Assembly: GCA_016719405.1 (NCBI GenBank)
Contig: JADJZE010000021.1
Location: 558,001 to 622,000, forward strand
DNA from: Candidatus Aalborgicola lynettensis
GTDB taxonomy: Bacteria; Pseudomonadota; Gammaproteobacteria; Burkholderiales; Burkholderiaceae_C
Direction of reading: 5' to 3'
Length of the DNA: 64,000 nucleotides
Shown: piece by piece, positions 36,931 to 46,284 of the stretch
Layout of the letters: every line of letters begins with the position of its first letter
Position numbering within the stretch: the first letter of the stretch is position 1
Translations under genes and position numbers: made by a program
The notes under the pieces: model-generated
Seen by the model: the letters and a program-made list of their open reading frames with translations, nothing else
Database searches by the model: none
Told to the model about the DNA's origin: nothing

Positions 36931-37513
36931 ACCACTTTCCAGGCCGAGTACTCGGACGGTCGTAAGCCGTAGCGCGCCAGCACGCCCTCGTGCAGCCTAC
37001 GGAGCTCTTCGACCATCAGCGCCTGCACACCTGCTTGCGCACCCTCCGGCACACGCTCTGCCACGGTTCGCTGAATATGGACAAGCGGCTCCAATTCCGG
37101 CTGCGTGACAAGCTCGCGGATGGTCTGCTTGATGACATCACGCCAGGCCAGGCGCAAGGGGTCGGGCTCCGCCAAGTCTTGCTTGATCGCCAGATATTCA
37201 TGCGTAGAACGCTCGTACGCCCAGACGTAAAGGTCTCGCAGCAGCTCCACGCGGGTCATTTCGTACACGCCAAGGGTGGCCCGGCTGTAGGCCTGCTCCG
37301 GCACGTCCAGAAAAGTCAGCGGGCACAGGTTGGCACGGAACAGCGGCAGGTTCGCGGCCAATCGCGAGGTGCGCTTGTTGATGTCGGCAAAGCCCGGATG
37401 CTGTTCAAAAGGTCTGTGGTGGATGCCATATCGTTGTGGCGCCGTTCGAAGTAGATGTGGCGCAGTTTGTCAAACTGCGCCACAACCATGCCACGCCATT
37501 CAATCGACGATGG
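36918..37513 (-). pseudogene. Fic family protein, C-terminal remnant with frameshift
   Basis: The last frame (start region 37410 to stop 36918) carries QHPGFADINKRTSRLAANLPLF, the Fic active-site loop region (HPFxxGNKR variant), and continues to a normal C-terminus. Just upstream the family sequence (EWRGMVVAQFDKLRHIYFERRHNDMASTTDLLN) is in another frame, so a shift near 37405-37415 breaks the gene. Nothing of the N-terminal half is found beyond about 37513. Fic proteins AMPylate targets; this one must be dead. It adjoins hipBA, suggesting a spot that collects toxin-type genes. Confidence 0.75.
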
Positions 37514-37606
37514 CCGGGGACACGGCGTCCGGATTTCACTTTGGCTGTGATTTTTTCGCTCGTAAATAGTATTTTATTCAAGACAAAGAGTAGTTTATTG
37601 GCAATA

Positions 37607-37882
37607 ATGTCTTCTATGCAAGACGTTATTCGAACGCAGATTGAACTGGGTGAAGCGTTGCGGGCGCAGCGCAAAGCCGAACACTTGCGCGCCACCGCCG
37701 TCGCGCAGCGCGCCGGGGTGAGCCGTGATGTGCTGCATCGCATGGAAAAAGGTGGTGACGTGACCGTGTCTTCGTTGATGGCCGTTCTGTCGGCCATGGG
37801 TTATGTGCTGCGCATCGAAAAGCAGGGCTTGCCCACGTTGGAAGAAATGCGCCAACGCTTTGCCTTGGATGAGGACGACTGA
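37607..37882 (+). CDS. hipB: HipB-like antitoxin, XRE family
   Basis: 91 residues with a Cro/CI-type helix-turn-helix: LGEALRAQRKAEHLRATAVAQRAGVSRDVLHRMEKGGDVTVSSLMAVLSAMGY. Partner of the HipA kinase four bases downstream, expected to bind the operon promoter and neutralise HipA. ATG 37607 or 37616 are both possible starts. The 24-kb style of AT-rich leader (TAGTATTTTATTC) just upstream likely holds the promoter. Confidence 0.85.
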   Translation: MSSMQDVIRTQIELGEALRAQRKAEHLRATAVAQRAGVSRDVLHRMEKGGDVTVSSLMAVLSAMGYVLRIEKQGLPTLEEMRQRFALDEDD

Positions 37883-37886
37883 CGCC

Positions 37887-39113
37887 ATGCTGCCAGAACG
37901 GATCAAGGCCCTGCACGTCAGCATCGCCGCCGGTCCCGGCGGGGAGTTGGTGCACCAAAGCCAATACGAGTTTCGCTACGCACCCGATGTAGACAAGGAT
38001 GTAGGGCTCCTCATGCCAGCGCGCATGCTGTCGTACCGCGACACACCGCTGTTCCCCGTGATGGACCAGCATTTGCCGGAGGGCGACCTGTTTGTTCGAC
38101 TGCGGCACATGTTTCCCAAGCAGGCGCTCACGCCCATGCACCTGTTGGCTCTGGTCGGCGAAAACGGCATTGGCCGCCTGGGCTACCGTGTGCCGGGGCA
38201 AATGCCAGCGCACGCGCCGGTGGGCTTGAGTCGGCAGGCCTTGCTGGAGATGCGCTACTCGCCCCAGGTGTTTGATGACTTGGTGGCGGCCTACCTCAGC
38301 ACCGGAGTGGGTGTGGCCGGTATGCAACCCAAGATCATGGTGCCCGACCGCCCCACCATTCCCATCCCCAATGTCATCGTCAAAGCCGCGTCCCCCGCGT
38401 ACCCGCACCTTGCCGCCAACGAGTACCTGTGCATGCAGGCCGCTCACCAAGCAGGCATCGCCACTGCGGCGTGCGAATTGACGTACGACGGCCAAATGCT
38501 TTTGGTGGACCGGTTTGACGTGGGGCCGCAAGGGCAGCGCTTGGGCTTTGAAGACATTGCAGCACTCATGGGCCTGAGCGTGCGTGACACATTGGCAGAC
38601 CGCAAATACCAGGGCAGCTACCAGCGTGTGGTGGAAGTGCTGCGCGCCATACGGCTGCCTGCCGCGGGGCTGCGCGCTTTCTACGAGCAACTGGTGTTAT
38701 CGGTCATGGTGCGCAACGGCGACGCCCACCTGAAGAACTTTGGCGTGCTGTACGACGATGCCGCGTCGGTGCGCATGGCGCCAATGTTCGATGTGGTCAC
38801 CACCACCATTTACCGCTACACACGCTTCGCAGGCGGCCCCGAGTACACCGACAACACCATGGCCCTGAAACTGTTTGCGGGCAAGGGCGGCAGCAAAGGC
38901 TACCCCTTGCCGAAAGAGCTGCTGCGTTTTGGAAAAGAGGTGTGTTCCGTGCACAACCCCGCCGAGGTTGTCCACCGGGTGGCACAGGGCATGGCGCAAG
39001 TGCTCGCTGCGGCGGGCACCGATGCGCGCATACCGGCTGTTTTGCTTGCCCAGCTGCAGCCGCAGTGGCAGATAGGGATGGACTACGCCCGCGAAGTGCG
39101 GGGGGCAACGTAG
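37887..39113 (+). CDS. hipA: HipA-type serine/threonine kinase toxin
   Basis: 408 residues. HipA inactivates glutamyl-tRNA synthetase by phosphorylation in E. coli, causing dormancy. Seen here: N-terminal subdomain (GLLMPARMLSYRDTPLFPVMDQHLPEG), autophosphorylation/P-loop region GVGVAGMQPKIMV, nucleotide Lys in VIVKAA, catalytic NGDAHLKNFGVLYDD (HRD-like Asp and metal Asn) and metal-binding MAPMFDVVTT. The motif set is complete, so it should be active. Start ATG 37887 directly after the hipB stop. Confidence 0.9.
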   Translation: MLPERIKALHVSIAAGPGGELVHQSQYEFRYAPDVDKDVGLLMPARMLSYRDTPLFPVMDQHLPEGDLFVRLRHMFPKQALTPMHLLALVGENGIGRLGYRVPGQMPAHAPVGLSRQALLEMRYSPQVFDDLVAAYLSTGVGVAGMQPKIMVPDRPTIPIPNVIVKAASPAYPHLAANEYLCMQAAHQAGIATAACELTYDGQMLLVDRFDVGPQGQRLGFEDIAALMGLSVRDTLADRKYQGSYQRVVEVLRAIRLPAAGLRAFYEQLVLSVMVRNGDAHLKNFGVLYDDAASVRMAPMFDVVTTTIYRYTRFAGGPEYTDNTMALKLFAGKGGSKGYPLPKELLRFGKEVCSVHNPAEVVHRVAQGMAQVLAAAGTDARIPAVLLAQLQPQWQIGMDYAREVRGAT

Positions 39114-39125
39114 CGCCATTGTTGT

Positions 39126-39182
39126 GGAAATAGGGGTTTTGCGCACGTCCCGATTGCGCAGGCAGCTATCAAATTAGTAGTG
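39126..39182. repeat. Dispersed REP-like element after hipA
   Basis: TTTTGCGCACGTCCCGATTGCGCA stem region (TGCGCACGTCCCGATTGCGC) and GGCAGCTATCAAATTAGTAG tail, the first item in the 830-bp gene-free stretch between hipA and RIT1. Confidence 0.85.
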
Positions 39183-39300
39183 ATCGGTGTCCGGATCAGG
39201 CCAGTTGCGCCGCCGTCTTGTGGTGAAGCCGGTCACCGAGCGCTTCGGGTGGCGCAACGCGGGGCAAGCGGCGTGGGTCGGCACAGCGCTGTGTGTGGCC

Positions 39301-39372
39301 GGGGTTTGGGGCAGGCCGCGGGCCTCATGGTGCGGGTACGCACAAATCGGCCCACGACCTGCCCCAAACCCC
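39301..39372. repeat. Large hairpin in duplication copy 1
   Basis: Arms 39301-39324 (begins GGGGTTTGGGGCAGG) and 39349-39372 (ends CCTGCCCCAAACCCC) pair over 24 bp with two mismatches; loop 24 nt. Confidence 0.85.
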
Positions 39373-39431
39373 TGCGAAGGTGCGCATAGGCGTTCGACGG
39401 ATGGGGGTGAAATCAACGGCATTTCGATGAT

Positions 39432-39486
39432 CTGCTATGTTTTTCGTAGCTGCTTGCGCACGTCAGACGGGCGCAAAGGCCTATTT
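39432..39486. repeat. Dispersed REP-like element in duplication copy 1
   Basis: GTAGCTGCTTGCGCACGTCA followed by GACGGGCGCAAAGGCC, in the opposite orientation to the copy at 39126. Confidence 0.8.
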
Positions 39487-39666
39487 GACTCACAAAACTT
39501 TCGTACTAAAGAGGGGGGCAAAAACTATGGTTGGCAGGGTGGGGCAAGGCCAAAAACGTGTACCCGCTGTAGGCCATCACCCGCCGTTTTGTGGTGAAGC
39601 CGGTCACCGAGCGCTTCGGGTGGCGCAACGCGGGGCAAGCGGCGTGGGTCGGCACAGCGCTGTGTG

Positions 39667-39744
39667 GCCGGGGTTTGGGGCAGGCCGCGGGCCTCATGGT
39701 GCGGGTACGCACAAATCGGCCCACGACCTGCCCCAAACCCCGGC
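39667..39744. repeat. Large hairpin in duplication copy 2
   Basis: Arms 39667-39693 (begins GCCGGGGTTTGGGGCAGG) and 39718-39744 (ends CCCCAAACCCCGGC) pair over 27 bp with two mismatches. Confidence 0.85.
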
Positions 39745-39800
39745 GAAGGTGCGCATAGGCGTTCGACGGATGGGGGTGAAATCAACGGCATTTCGATGAT

Positions 39801-39857
39801 CTGCTATGTTTTTCGTAGCTGCTTGCGCACGTCAGACGGGCGCAAAAGGCCTATTTG
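39801..39857. repeat. Dispersed REP-like element in duplication copy 2
   Basis: Same as 39432-39486 with one extra A in the AAAGGCC tail. Confidence 0.8.
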
Positions 39858-39945
39858 ACTCACAAAACTTTCGTACTAAAGAGGGGGCAAAAACTATGGT
39901 TGGCAGGGTGGGGCAAGGCCAAAAACGTGTACCCGCAATAGGCCA

Positions 39946-39977
39946 TTATGTACAGTTCCCAGTTATGAACAGTTTGC
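39946..39977. repeat. RIT1 left terminal inverted repeat
   Basis: Begins TTATGTACAGTTCCCAGTTA and ends ACAGTTTGC; exact inverse of 46029-46060. No extra palindrome lies outside this ritC-side end. Confidence 0.92.
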
Positions 39978-40040
39978 ATTTTTTGCGTTGTGTTCCCCCT
40001 CTGTAAAGGGTGGATGGGCAAGGTCTCGCCCTCTACATAA

Positions 40041-41048
40041 TTAAAGGTTCTTCAAGAACTCCAACAATGATTCAGTCGCCTTGAAGCGTCGTGCGGGAAC
40101 ACCGGGATCTTGTAGGCAAGCCAGGGCTTTCTCCTTCATGGCCAGATCGGCTTCAACGTATTGATGGGTTGTAGTCGGGCTTTCGTGACCGAGCCATAGT
40201 GCGATGACGCTGATTTCCACTCCAGACTGGAGCAAATGCATTGCCGTGGTGTGCCGTATGGTGTGAGGCGAAATCGCGCGCCCTTCCAGGCTTGGCATGG
40301 TTTTGATCGCCGCCTGAACTGCTAAAGCCATTCGTTGAGTGACGTTGGAGCGTGTCATCGCCTCACCGCTGCGATTGGGCAGCAATGCCGAAGCGGGGTC
40401 CAAATCGGGATTAATCTTTAGCCAATGGCGAACACCTTTGACAGTCGATCGCCACAGCGGAACGGCACGATCCTTGCGCCCCTTTCCATGTAAGTGAACG
40501 CAGGCGGAGGATTCCAGCACAACGTCAGAGACCTTCACGCCAATCACCTCCGATACTCTGGCGCCTGTGTTGTACATCAGCGCCATCAGCAAGCAGTCAC
40601 GTTGACTGGCCCAGCTTATGCCGGGGCGACCGATTACAGCGAGCATCTCTTCGCGCGAGAGGAATCCAAGCATCGGTCGCTCAAATCGTTTCATTGGCAC
40701 CCCCAAAACCTGTTCAACGATATGCAAGCTGGCGACATCTTTGCGTCCAGCGAACTTCATAAATGCGCGCAGCGCAGCCAACCTTGCATTACGACTGCGC
40801 ACGGCGTTGTGGCGCTCACCCTCCAGATGATCGAGAAAGGCCAGAATCAGCGCCGGTGTAATGTCGGCAAGCAAAAATGCCGTGGGTGGCTTGTGTAATC
40901 GCTCTTGCGCGAAGTTCAAGAACAGAACAAATGCATCCCGATAGGCTGCCACGGTGCGCGAACTCAAGGCACGCTGCCGTATCAAGTGTTCGGTAAAAAA
41001 CGATTGCACCAGTGACGCGAAGCTGGGTGAAGCGGCGGAATTATTCAT
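40041..41048 (-). CDS. Tyrosine recombinase RitC of RIT1 (intact)
   Basis: 335 residues. SAM-like core-binding domain about 10-110 and catalytic domain about 130-310 with Arg in NTGARVSEV, HTIRHTTAMHLL (HxxR), LGHESPTTTHQYV (His and nucleophile Tyr). All catalytic residues present. ATG 41048 overlaps the ritB stop by 8 nt (ATGAATAA), exactly as in RIT2. This is the only complete recombinase of the two elements. Confidence 0.9.
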   Translation of the reverse strand: MNNSAASPSFASLVQSFFTEHLIRQRALSSRTVAAYRDAFVLFLNFAQERLHKPPTAFLLADITPALILAFLDHLEGERHNAVRSRNARLAALRAFMKFAGRKDVASLHIVEQVLGVPMKRFERPMLGFLSREEMLAVIGRPGISWASQRDCLLMALMYNTGARVSEVIGVKVSDVVLESSACVHLHGKGRKDRAVPLWRSTVKGVRHWLKINPDLDPASALLPNRSGEAMTRSNVTQRMALAVQAAIKTMPSLEGRAISPHTIRHTTAMHLLQSGVEISVIALWLGHESPTTTHQYVEADLAMKEKALACLQDPGVPARRFKATESLLEFLKNL

Positions 41049-41507
41049 GATCAAACTCCCCGGCACACGCAAAACATTCAAACCTGGCGCCTGCCAAGGC
41101 CATCAACTCAGGCACGCCCGTGAGATACCAGTAAGTGTGCGCAATCTTGACGTGCCCCATGTAGGTCGACAAAGCCAGCATACGTTGGTTTAAGTCGATG
41201 TCTTGCGCGTGCCACAACGTCAAACGTCTCACTGCGAAACTGTGGCGTAGATCATGGATTCGTGGTTGCCCATGCGCGCCACGATCAACCCAGCCAAGTT
41301 GTTTGCGCAACGTAAGCGTATAGCCGCGGCATATTGATTTGATTCTGCCGTTTGCCGACCATCGCGTGTATGGTGAACATGGCGGCGGCGATTTACTGCG
41401 CAATAGCTGAGCAATTGGCTCGCTGGATGCGCTCGGCCATCCGGATGGCACATTGCTGTGCAGGTGCGCTGGTGTCGGCGCTCAAGAGAGCGGGTGTGAA
41501 GTGGGTT

Positions 41508-43118
41508 TCAGCCCGCACGCTGCCAGCGATGTGGCAGCAATTCCTCGATCCGACTGTTGAGCTGGGTAGGCAGTCTGGTCAGAACGTCCTTGAGGTAGGC
41601 AAAGGGTCATGGCCGTGGAGCTTGGCCGATTGCAGCAGGCTCATCACCACGGCGGCACGCTCGCCGGCCAACTGGCTGCCTATGAACAACCAACTTTTAC
41701 GCCCAAGGCCCCAAGGCCGCATCTGGTTCTCGATCCAATTGTTATCCACGGGCACAGCGCCGTCTTTCAAGAACTCCGAGAGCGCCTGCCAGTGGTTCAG
41801 GCTGTAGTCGATCGCCTTGGCAATCGCGCTACCGTCGGGCACCCGAGTGCGTTCAAGTCGCAACCAAGCATGCATTTCTTCCCACAGTGGCTTGCTGCGC
41901 TCCTGGCGCATCTGCAGTCGCTGCTCGCAGCTCAGATCCCTGGCATCGGCCTCAATGCGGTACAACCATGCAATCCGCCCGATGGCCTGGGTAGCCACAG
42001 TGCTGGCGTTGGCTTTGACCAGTTCGTCAAACTTCCTCCTCGCGTGAGCCAGACAATTCGCAGTCTTACGCCCCTCAAGGGACATGGTGGCATCGTAGCC
42101 AGCGTACGCATCAACAACCAGGGTCCCTGTCCAGCCTTTGAGGAACTCAGTGGGTACTTACCCCCACGCCCCTCGCAGAAGTCGTACACCACACCGGGCA
42201 TATCTTCGAATGCCCCCTGGCGTAGGCCCACATGTAAGCCTTCTTGGTCTTTCCGCCTCCCGGGTCAAGCAAGCCGATGGGCGTCTCGTCGGCATGAATC
42301 ACGCGCGAGCCCAGTACGAAAGCCCGGTGTGCATCGTACAGGGGCAACAACTGCGCCCCGGTTTGGCCGCCCAAGCTGCCAGCGTCGAGCGCGGCGTGCA
42401 CTCCAGCGCGGGCGTTGATTTGCTCTTGCCGGTAGTACGGCATGTGGTCACAGAAGCGGCTGACCACGGTGCGCTTGCAGGCCCGGCGTTGGCAGCGCAT
42501 TGTCGAAGACTTGGGGTGCCGCTGGCTCTTGGACCATCAACTGGCAGCACCGGCAAGCCCATTTGCCCCGGATCTGACGCTGCACGAAGAATTGCGCAGG
42601 CACGATATCCAAACGTTCGCTGATGTCCTCGCCCACGCGCACCATGGGTTGGCCGCATTCTGGGGATGGACAGTTGGTATTTTCAGGCTCAACACGGGTG
42701 TCCACACGCGGCAAGTGTGGCGACAGTGCTTCGCGTTTGGGTTGGCGACGTGCTTGCTTGTCTGGTGTGCCCCGGTCTTGGGTCGAAACACTGGGCTGCA
42801 AGGCGGCCAGTTGCGCCTCCAAGCTAGCTTGGTCAGCGGCCAGTGTCTCTTCGAAGAGGGAGCGCTGCTGGGCACTCATGCGCTCGGTCTTGGCACCGAA
42901 CTTCCAAGCCTTCAGGCGCGCCAATTGGAAGGTGATGCTCTCAATCTTGGCGTCGCGCCACTTGATGGCTTGGGCATCAGCGTTGATGCGTTTGGTTTGC
43001 TCGGCAATGTGCTTGCTTTGCTCGTTGATCTGGGCCAATAGTTGCCCTGCAAAAACGCCCATTCGCTCGGATTCAGAGCTGAAATATCTTGGACTTTTAT
43101 TGCATGCAGATCGAGCAT
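41508..43118 (-). pseudogene. tnpC: IS66 transposase TnpC, multiply frameshifted
   Basis: The expected ~520-residue transposase is present in pieces in changing frames: start MLDLHAIKVQDISALNPSEW (ATG 43118), leucine-zipper region QINEQSKHIAEQTKRINADA, zinc-binding CPSPECGQP and CRCCQ, catalytic-domain pieces HADETPIGLLDPGGGKTKKA, MSLEGRKTANCLAHARRKFD, VPVDNNWIENQMRPWGLGRK, and an end RIEELLPHRWQRAG. At least five frame changes are needed, so it is inactive. Confidence 0.88.
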
Positions 43119-43216
43119 GCACGAACTATAAAACGCCTCAAATGATCACGATATTGGGGGATGCTCCAATTGATTTTTGCTATCTTTTAGGCGTAATTAC
43201 ATACGCGTAATCACCC

Positions 43217-43537
43217 TCATTTGTTCCAGTCTCTGCCAGGAAGTCCCAGTACCAAAGCATCGAATTGTTGCTTTGTCAAAGTCACTGGGGCCGTACTATG
43301 TGCATCAAACTGCGGCCATACGAAGCGCCCCACATTGAGCCTGCGCGATGCACACCAGACGCCAAAGCCATCATGCACCAGCAACTTGATGCGTGTGGCA
43401 CGCGCGTTGGCGAACAGGTAACCGTGGTGGGCCTGGGCCGAGCCAAACACCTGCACAACACGGGCAAGCAGCCGCTCGCTTCCTGCACGCATGTCCATGG
43501 GCCCCACGGCCAGCCACAAGGAGTCGATGCGGATCAT
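43217..43537 (-). CDS. tnpB: IS66 family accessory protein TnpB
   Basis: 106 residues from ATG 43537 (MIRIDSLWLAVGPMDMRAG), with GYLFANARATRIKLLVHDGFGVWC, the standard IS66 Orf2 core. The start overlaps the tnpA stop, as is usual in IS66. Intact. Confidence 0.88.
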   Translation of the reverse strand: MIRIDSLWLAVGPMDMRAGSERLLARVVQVFGSAQAHHGYLFANARATRIKLLVHDGFGVWCASRRLNVGRFVWPQFDAHSTAPVTLTKQQFDALVLGLPGRDWNK

Positions 43538-43889
43538 CGCAGCAGCTCTCGCATCCAGGCCGCGCACTCATTTGCCGCCGCACTGGGCCAAGTGATGGCC
43601 ATGGTCGGGCGCCCTCGGCGCAGCTCGATTCGGATGTCTGCGCAGTCTTGGTGGGTTGTGTGGGTAGGCGCGGGCACAGACACCGGTACAAACCTCTCAC
43701 GCCGACCGACGAAGCACTATCGCGGGCCTCTTGCCGCCAGCGGTGCACGACGTTGGCATTCATCCCGTGCGACAGCGCTACTTTGGCCACCGACGCACCA
43801 GGTGCAGCGCATTGTTCAAGCACCAAGGTCCGAAACTGCGCGCTGTAGTTTCGTCGTGCAGAGAATTTCTCTTGTTCCATCGTGTCCAC
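43534..43889 (-). pseudogene. tnpA: IS66 family TnpA (Orf1), one frameshift
   Basis: Begins with the helix-turn-helix NYSAQFRTLVLEQCAAPGAS, GMNANVVHRWRQEARD. After SASSVGVRG a one-base shift (about 43690-43710) is needed to continue FVPVSVPAPTHTTHQDCADI and end RGRPTMAITWPSAAANECAA, WMRELLR. Stop overlaps tnpB start. Confidence 0.8.
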
Positions 43890-44668
43890 CTGTTTATTAC
43901 GTGGACACGATCTTTGGACAAAACTAACCTGGGATCAAGGTGCCTCGCCTAGACGCTTACTGCGCAACTGGGTAAAAATCCGATGGACTTGCCGGTCCCC
44001 CAGTGGCTTGCCAAGAAGTGTTCCTCGCGAGCCCACAAAAAACAATGATTGCGCTGTATTGGCAACCTGCTTCATGCGCGTCGCTCGGTACGCGGCCAGG
44101 GGCGCGATAACACTTGGGTGCACTGGCACCAATCGGGACTTGCCAAACTTTGCACCTCGTACCGTTAGCACGCCCGCTGCCAAATCCACATCAACATCAG
44201 CCAGCCCGAGGGCCTCACCTATGCGAAGCCCGGTCGATGCGATCAGGCCGAACAGCGTCACATACGTGGCGGCCCGCAGACCATCAGCAGGCCCAAGTTT
44301 GCCCGCCTCTTGCATGAGCGCCAACACCTCGTCTGCACGGTAGATGTGCGGTGTCTTTCTTCCCGGAAGTGATCCGAATATTGACTCGTCTGGCACCTCT
44401 GTAGTCACTTCAAACTGCTGCAGCCACCTCAAGAATGGGCGCAAGTTCAGCAGCCGTCTGGCTGATGTCTCCATGCTGACGTTTCCGCCGTGGGCATCGC
44501 GTGCCCAGTGCGCAGTCAATTCCTGAGTTACAGCACCCTGATGCTTGGAGTCCTCAACAAAGCTGGCAAAGTTCAGCAATTCCCGACCACAAGAAACGAG
44601 ATGGAAGCCCAGATTGCGTTGCTCACGCAGGAATTCTTGCACCCTTGAGCGGATACCAATGGCGGCGC

Positions 44669-45920
44669 TCATACAACACTCCCTGGCCAGGGCAATGCCA
44701 CTTCGACCAAACTGCGCTGATCGAGTTTGGCGTAGATCACCGAGGTGTTCAAAGAGCGGTGCCTCAGCATGTCGGCCACATCTTTGATGGAGCCGCCGCT
44801 ATTGACGATCCGACACGCCAAGGTGTGGCGCAGGGAATGACTGCGCCCATGCTCAATCCCGGCGCATCGCAACGCCCGGCCGATGAAAGCACGAACAGCG
44901 TCAGACCCCATGGGCTGGTCATGGGGTGCTTTGAGGCGGACAAAGATGGTCTTGATAGTGGTGCTCGGGCGCTCGTGGCGAAGGTACTCGGCCAAAGCCT
45001 CTCCAGTGGCTGTTGGTAACGGCAGAATATCTTGGCGCATCGACTTCGTTTGCTTGAGTTTTACAGTGCCATTGCGCCAATCGATATCACGGAGTTCCAG
45101 CTTGGCAATCTCGCCGCTACGCAAGCCAAGATCCAAAGCCAACCGAACCATGCTGAGTAGACGCAGTGGCGAGGGCAAGGTCTGCTTGCAATGCGCCATC
45201 AGTCGCTGCACCTCCAGTTCCGAAAGGGCGCGCGGCAGTGATGCCAGTGTCCATTGCGCAGGACTTGAGATAGCGCCCAGCAGACCGCGCACCTCATCAC
45301 CACAAGTGAGCCGGTAGCGAAAATACGCCCGAAATGCTGCGGCCAACGATTGGGCATGTGATGTCGTATTGACCCTCTCAAGCTCTCTGGTGATGAAGGC
45401 ACGCAGATCCTCTACAAGGATGTCTCGGCCAGTGAACTCCCTATCAGCAAACTTCCAACGCAAACATTGACCCGCCCTGTACAGCCGGTCTTTGCGTGTC
45501 CCTGCCGCAAGTCCTCGTGCATCGCGCATGTGCGTCATACCGGTGCAACTCCTCGGCGACTGGCCCAGTGGGCGGCAGTAGTTCGGCGATCACGCGCTGA
45601 TCGCGAAGTACCTCAAGCAATAAGCCAAGTCCGGCGCGTAATTCGTTATGGTTTCGTAGTGCACTGCAGTGACAGTCACAGCTTGGCAGGTGGAAATCAA
45701 GGAATTGCTTAACGCAATCCTCGTCCAGTTGATCGGCCGTGAGGGTGCATCGGACCATCCAATGTGCGAAATGCGCCAGTGCCTCACAGTGACTACGGGA
45801 GGTTTGCCGGGAGTAACTTCCGCGCTCAAGATTCGCGGCGTAGGCCGCAACGTGCGTGGCAAGTGGGCCGTCAAGCAGCCATGTCTTAGCTAAGGCCGGT
45901 AGCGAGTTGATCGAATCCAT
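44669..45920 (-). pseudogene. Tyrosine recombinase RitA of RIT1, one frameshift
   Basis: Start ATG 45920 (MDSINSLPALAKTWLLDGP) preceded by CTGGAG. The N-terminal domain runs to EELHRYDAH, where a one-frame change (about 45525-45542) leads into MRDARGLAAGTRK and an intact catalytic domain: LGLRSGEIAKL, HSLRHTLACRI, LRHRSLNTSVIYAKL. The ends overlap ritB by 4 nt. The matching RIT2 region reads EELRNYDTSMRDARGLAEGT in one frame, showing two bases lost here. Confidence 0.85.
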
Positions 45921-46028
45921 GGTGGTCTCCAGTTGTGAAGCCACCATTCATGCGCCGATCTGGAAATTATGTAAAGTTGAACACCCCTTCGCGCCCCCTT
46001 ATCCAAGGGGAAGAAAGTCGTCGACCAC

Positions 46029-46060
46029 GCAAACTGTTCATAACTGGGAACTGTACATAA
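46029..46060. repeat. RIT1 right terminal inverted repeat
   Basis: Exact inverse of 39946-39977; ends GGGAACTGTACATAA. Just outside, after 6 bp, lies the palindrome 46067-46086. Confidence 0.92.
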
Positions 46061-46066
46061 TGAGCC

Positions 46067-46086
46067 TTATGTAGAGATGTACATAA
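46067..46086. other. Palindromic recombinase core-type site beside RIT1 ritA end
   Basis: TTATGTA-GAGATG-TACATAA: 7-bp perfect arms around a 6-bp centre, like crossover sites of tyrosine recombinases. Six bases (TGAGCC) separate it from the terminal repeat, whose last bases TACATAA repeat one arm. The same layout occurs at RIT2. Confidence 0.6.
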
Positions 46087-46284
46087 AGGCCAACAGCGGG
46101 CGCAGAACTTCTCGAATTTGTTGCCAGATAGCTGCCGTTGCACTGGATCGTCAAAAAGTGTGATTTTCAACTCTATTTCTTGCGCTCATTAGTCCGAACG
46201 GGCTATTGCGCATATATCAACAGGGATGTAGATTAAAACCCCAATCAACTTTTCAACTTTTTAACTTTTTAAGGGAATTTAACA

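Larger units (their letters stand above)
39212..39577. repeat. ~366-bp tandem duplication, copy 1
   Basis: Starts GCCGTCTTGTGGTGAAGCC and ends GTGTACCCGCTGTAGGCCAT. Differs from copy 2 by a few one- or two-base indels. Contains a 24-bp-arm hairpin (39301-39372) and a REP-like element (39432-39486). Short open frames exist but none resembles a protein I know; this gene-free stretch (39114-39945) appears to be non-coding repeat material. Confidence 0.9.
39583..39946. repeat. ~364-bp tandem duplication, copy 2, abutting RIT1
   Basis: Near-identical to 39212-39577. It ends in ATAGGCCAT exactly where the left terminal repeat of RIT1 begins, so RIT1 lies at the edge of, or within, a former further copy. 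Includes hairpin 39667-39744 and a REP-like element at 39801-39857. Confidence 0.9.
41312..43960 (-). mobile_element. IS66-family insertion sequence within ritB
   Basis: 2649 bp, ends GTAAGCGTATAGCCGCGGC (left) and the inverse of GTAAGCGTCTAGGCGAGGCA (right), the GTAAGCG tip typical of IS66. Flanked by the exact 8-bp target duplication TGCGCAAC (41304-41311 and 43961-43968). Carries tnpA, tnpB, tnpC in the minus orientation. tnpA and especially tnpC are frameshifted, so it should not move on its own. About 200 bp between the left end and tnpC show no gene. Confidence 0.93.
41041..44672 (-). pseudogene. Tyrosine recombinase RitB of RIT1, interrupted by IS66
   Basis: N-terminal part 43961-44672 (core-binding domain, STGLRIGEALGL with catalytic Arg, up to HRIFTQLR) and C-terminal part 41041-41311 (KQLGWVDRG, HDLRHSFAVRRL, MGHVKIAHTYWYL with Tyr). 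Joining the parts across the 8-bp target duplication restores one continuous frame, so precise loss of the insertion would repair the gene. The start overlaps the ritA stop (ATGA, 44669-44672). Confidence 0.9.
39946..46060 (-). mobile_element. RIT1, recombinase-in-trio element (interrupted by IS66)
   Basis: Three adjacent tyrosine recombinase genes on the minus strand with short start/stop overlaps, the definition of a RIT element. Ends are 32-bp perfect inverted repeats at 39946-39977 and 46029-46060 (outer bases TTATGTACAGTTCCCAG). Only ritC is intact: ritA has a frameshift and ritB carries an IS66-family insertion (41312-43960). Without the insertion the element is about 3.46 kb. No clear target duplication was found next to the terminal repeats. 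Confidence 0.88.

Noticed and set aside
39301..39372. Hairpins as integron attC sites
   Set aside because: Near-perfect stems without the asymmetric extrahelical bases or GTTRRRY/RYYYAAC ends, and the recombinases are RIT type, not IntI.
39187..39597. 136-residue open frame in the tandem duplication
   Set aside because: Runs through a hairpin and a REP-like element, differs by frame-changing indels between copies, and has no recognisable domain.
39212..39946. Tandem repeats as a CRISPR array
   Set aside because: Only two units of ~366 bp, no short regular repeats with unique spacers and no cas genes.
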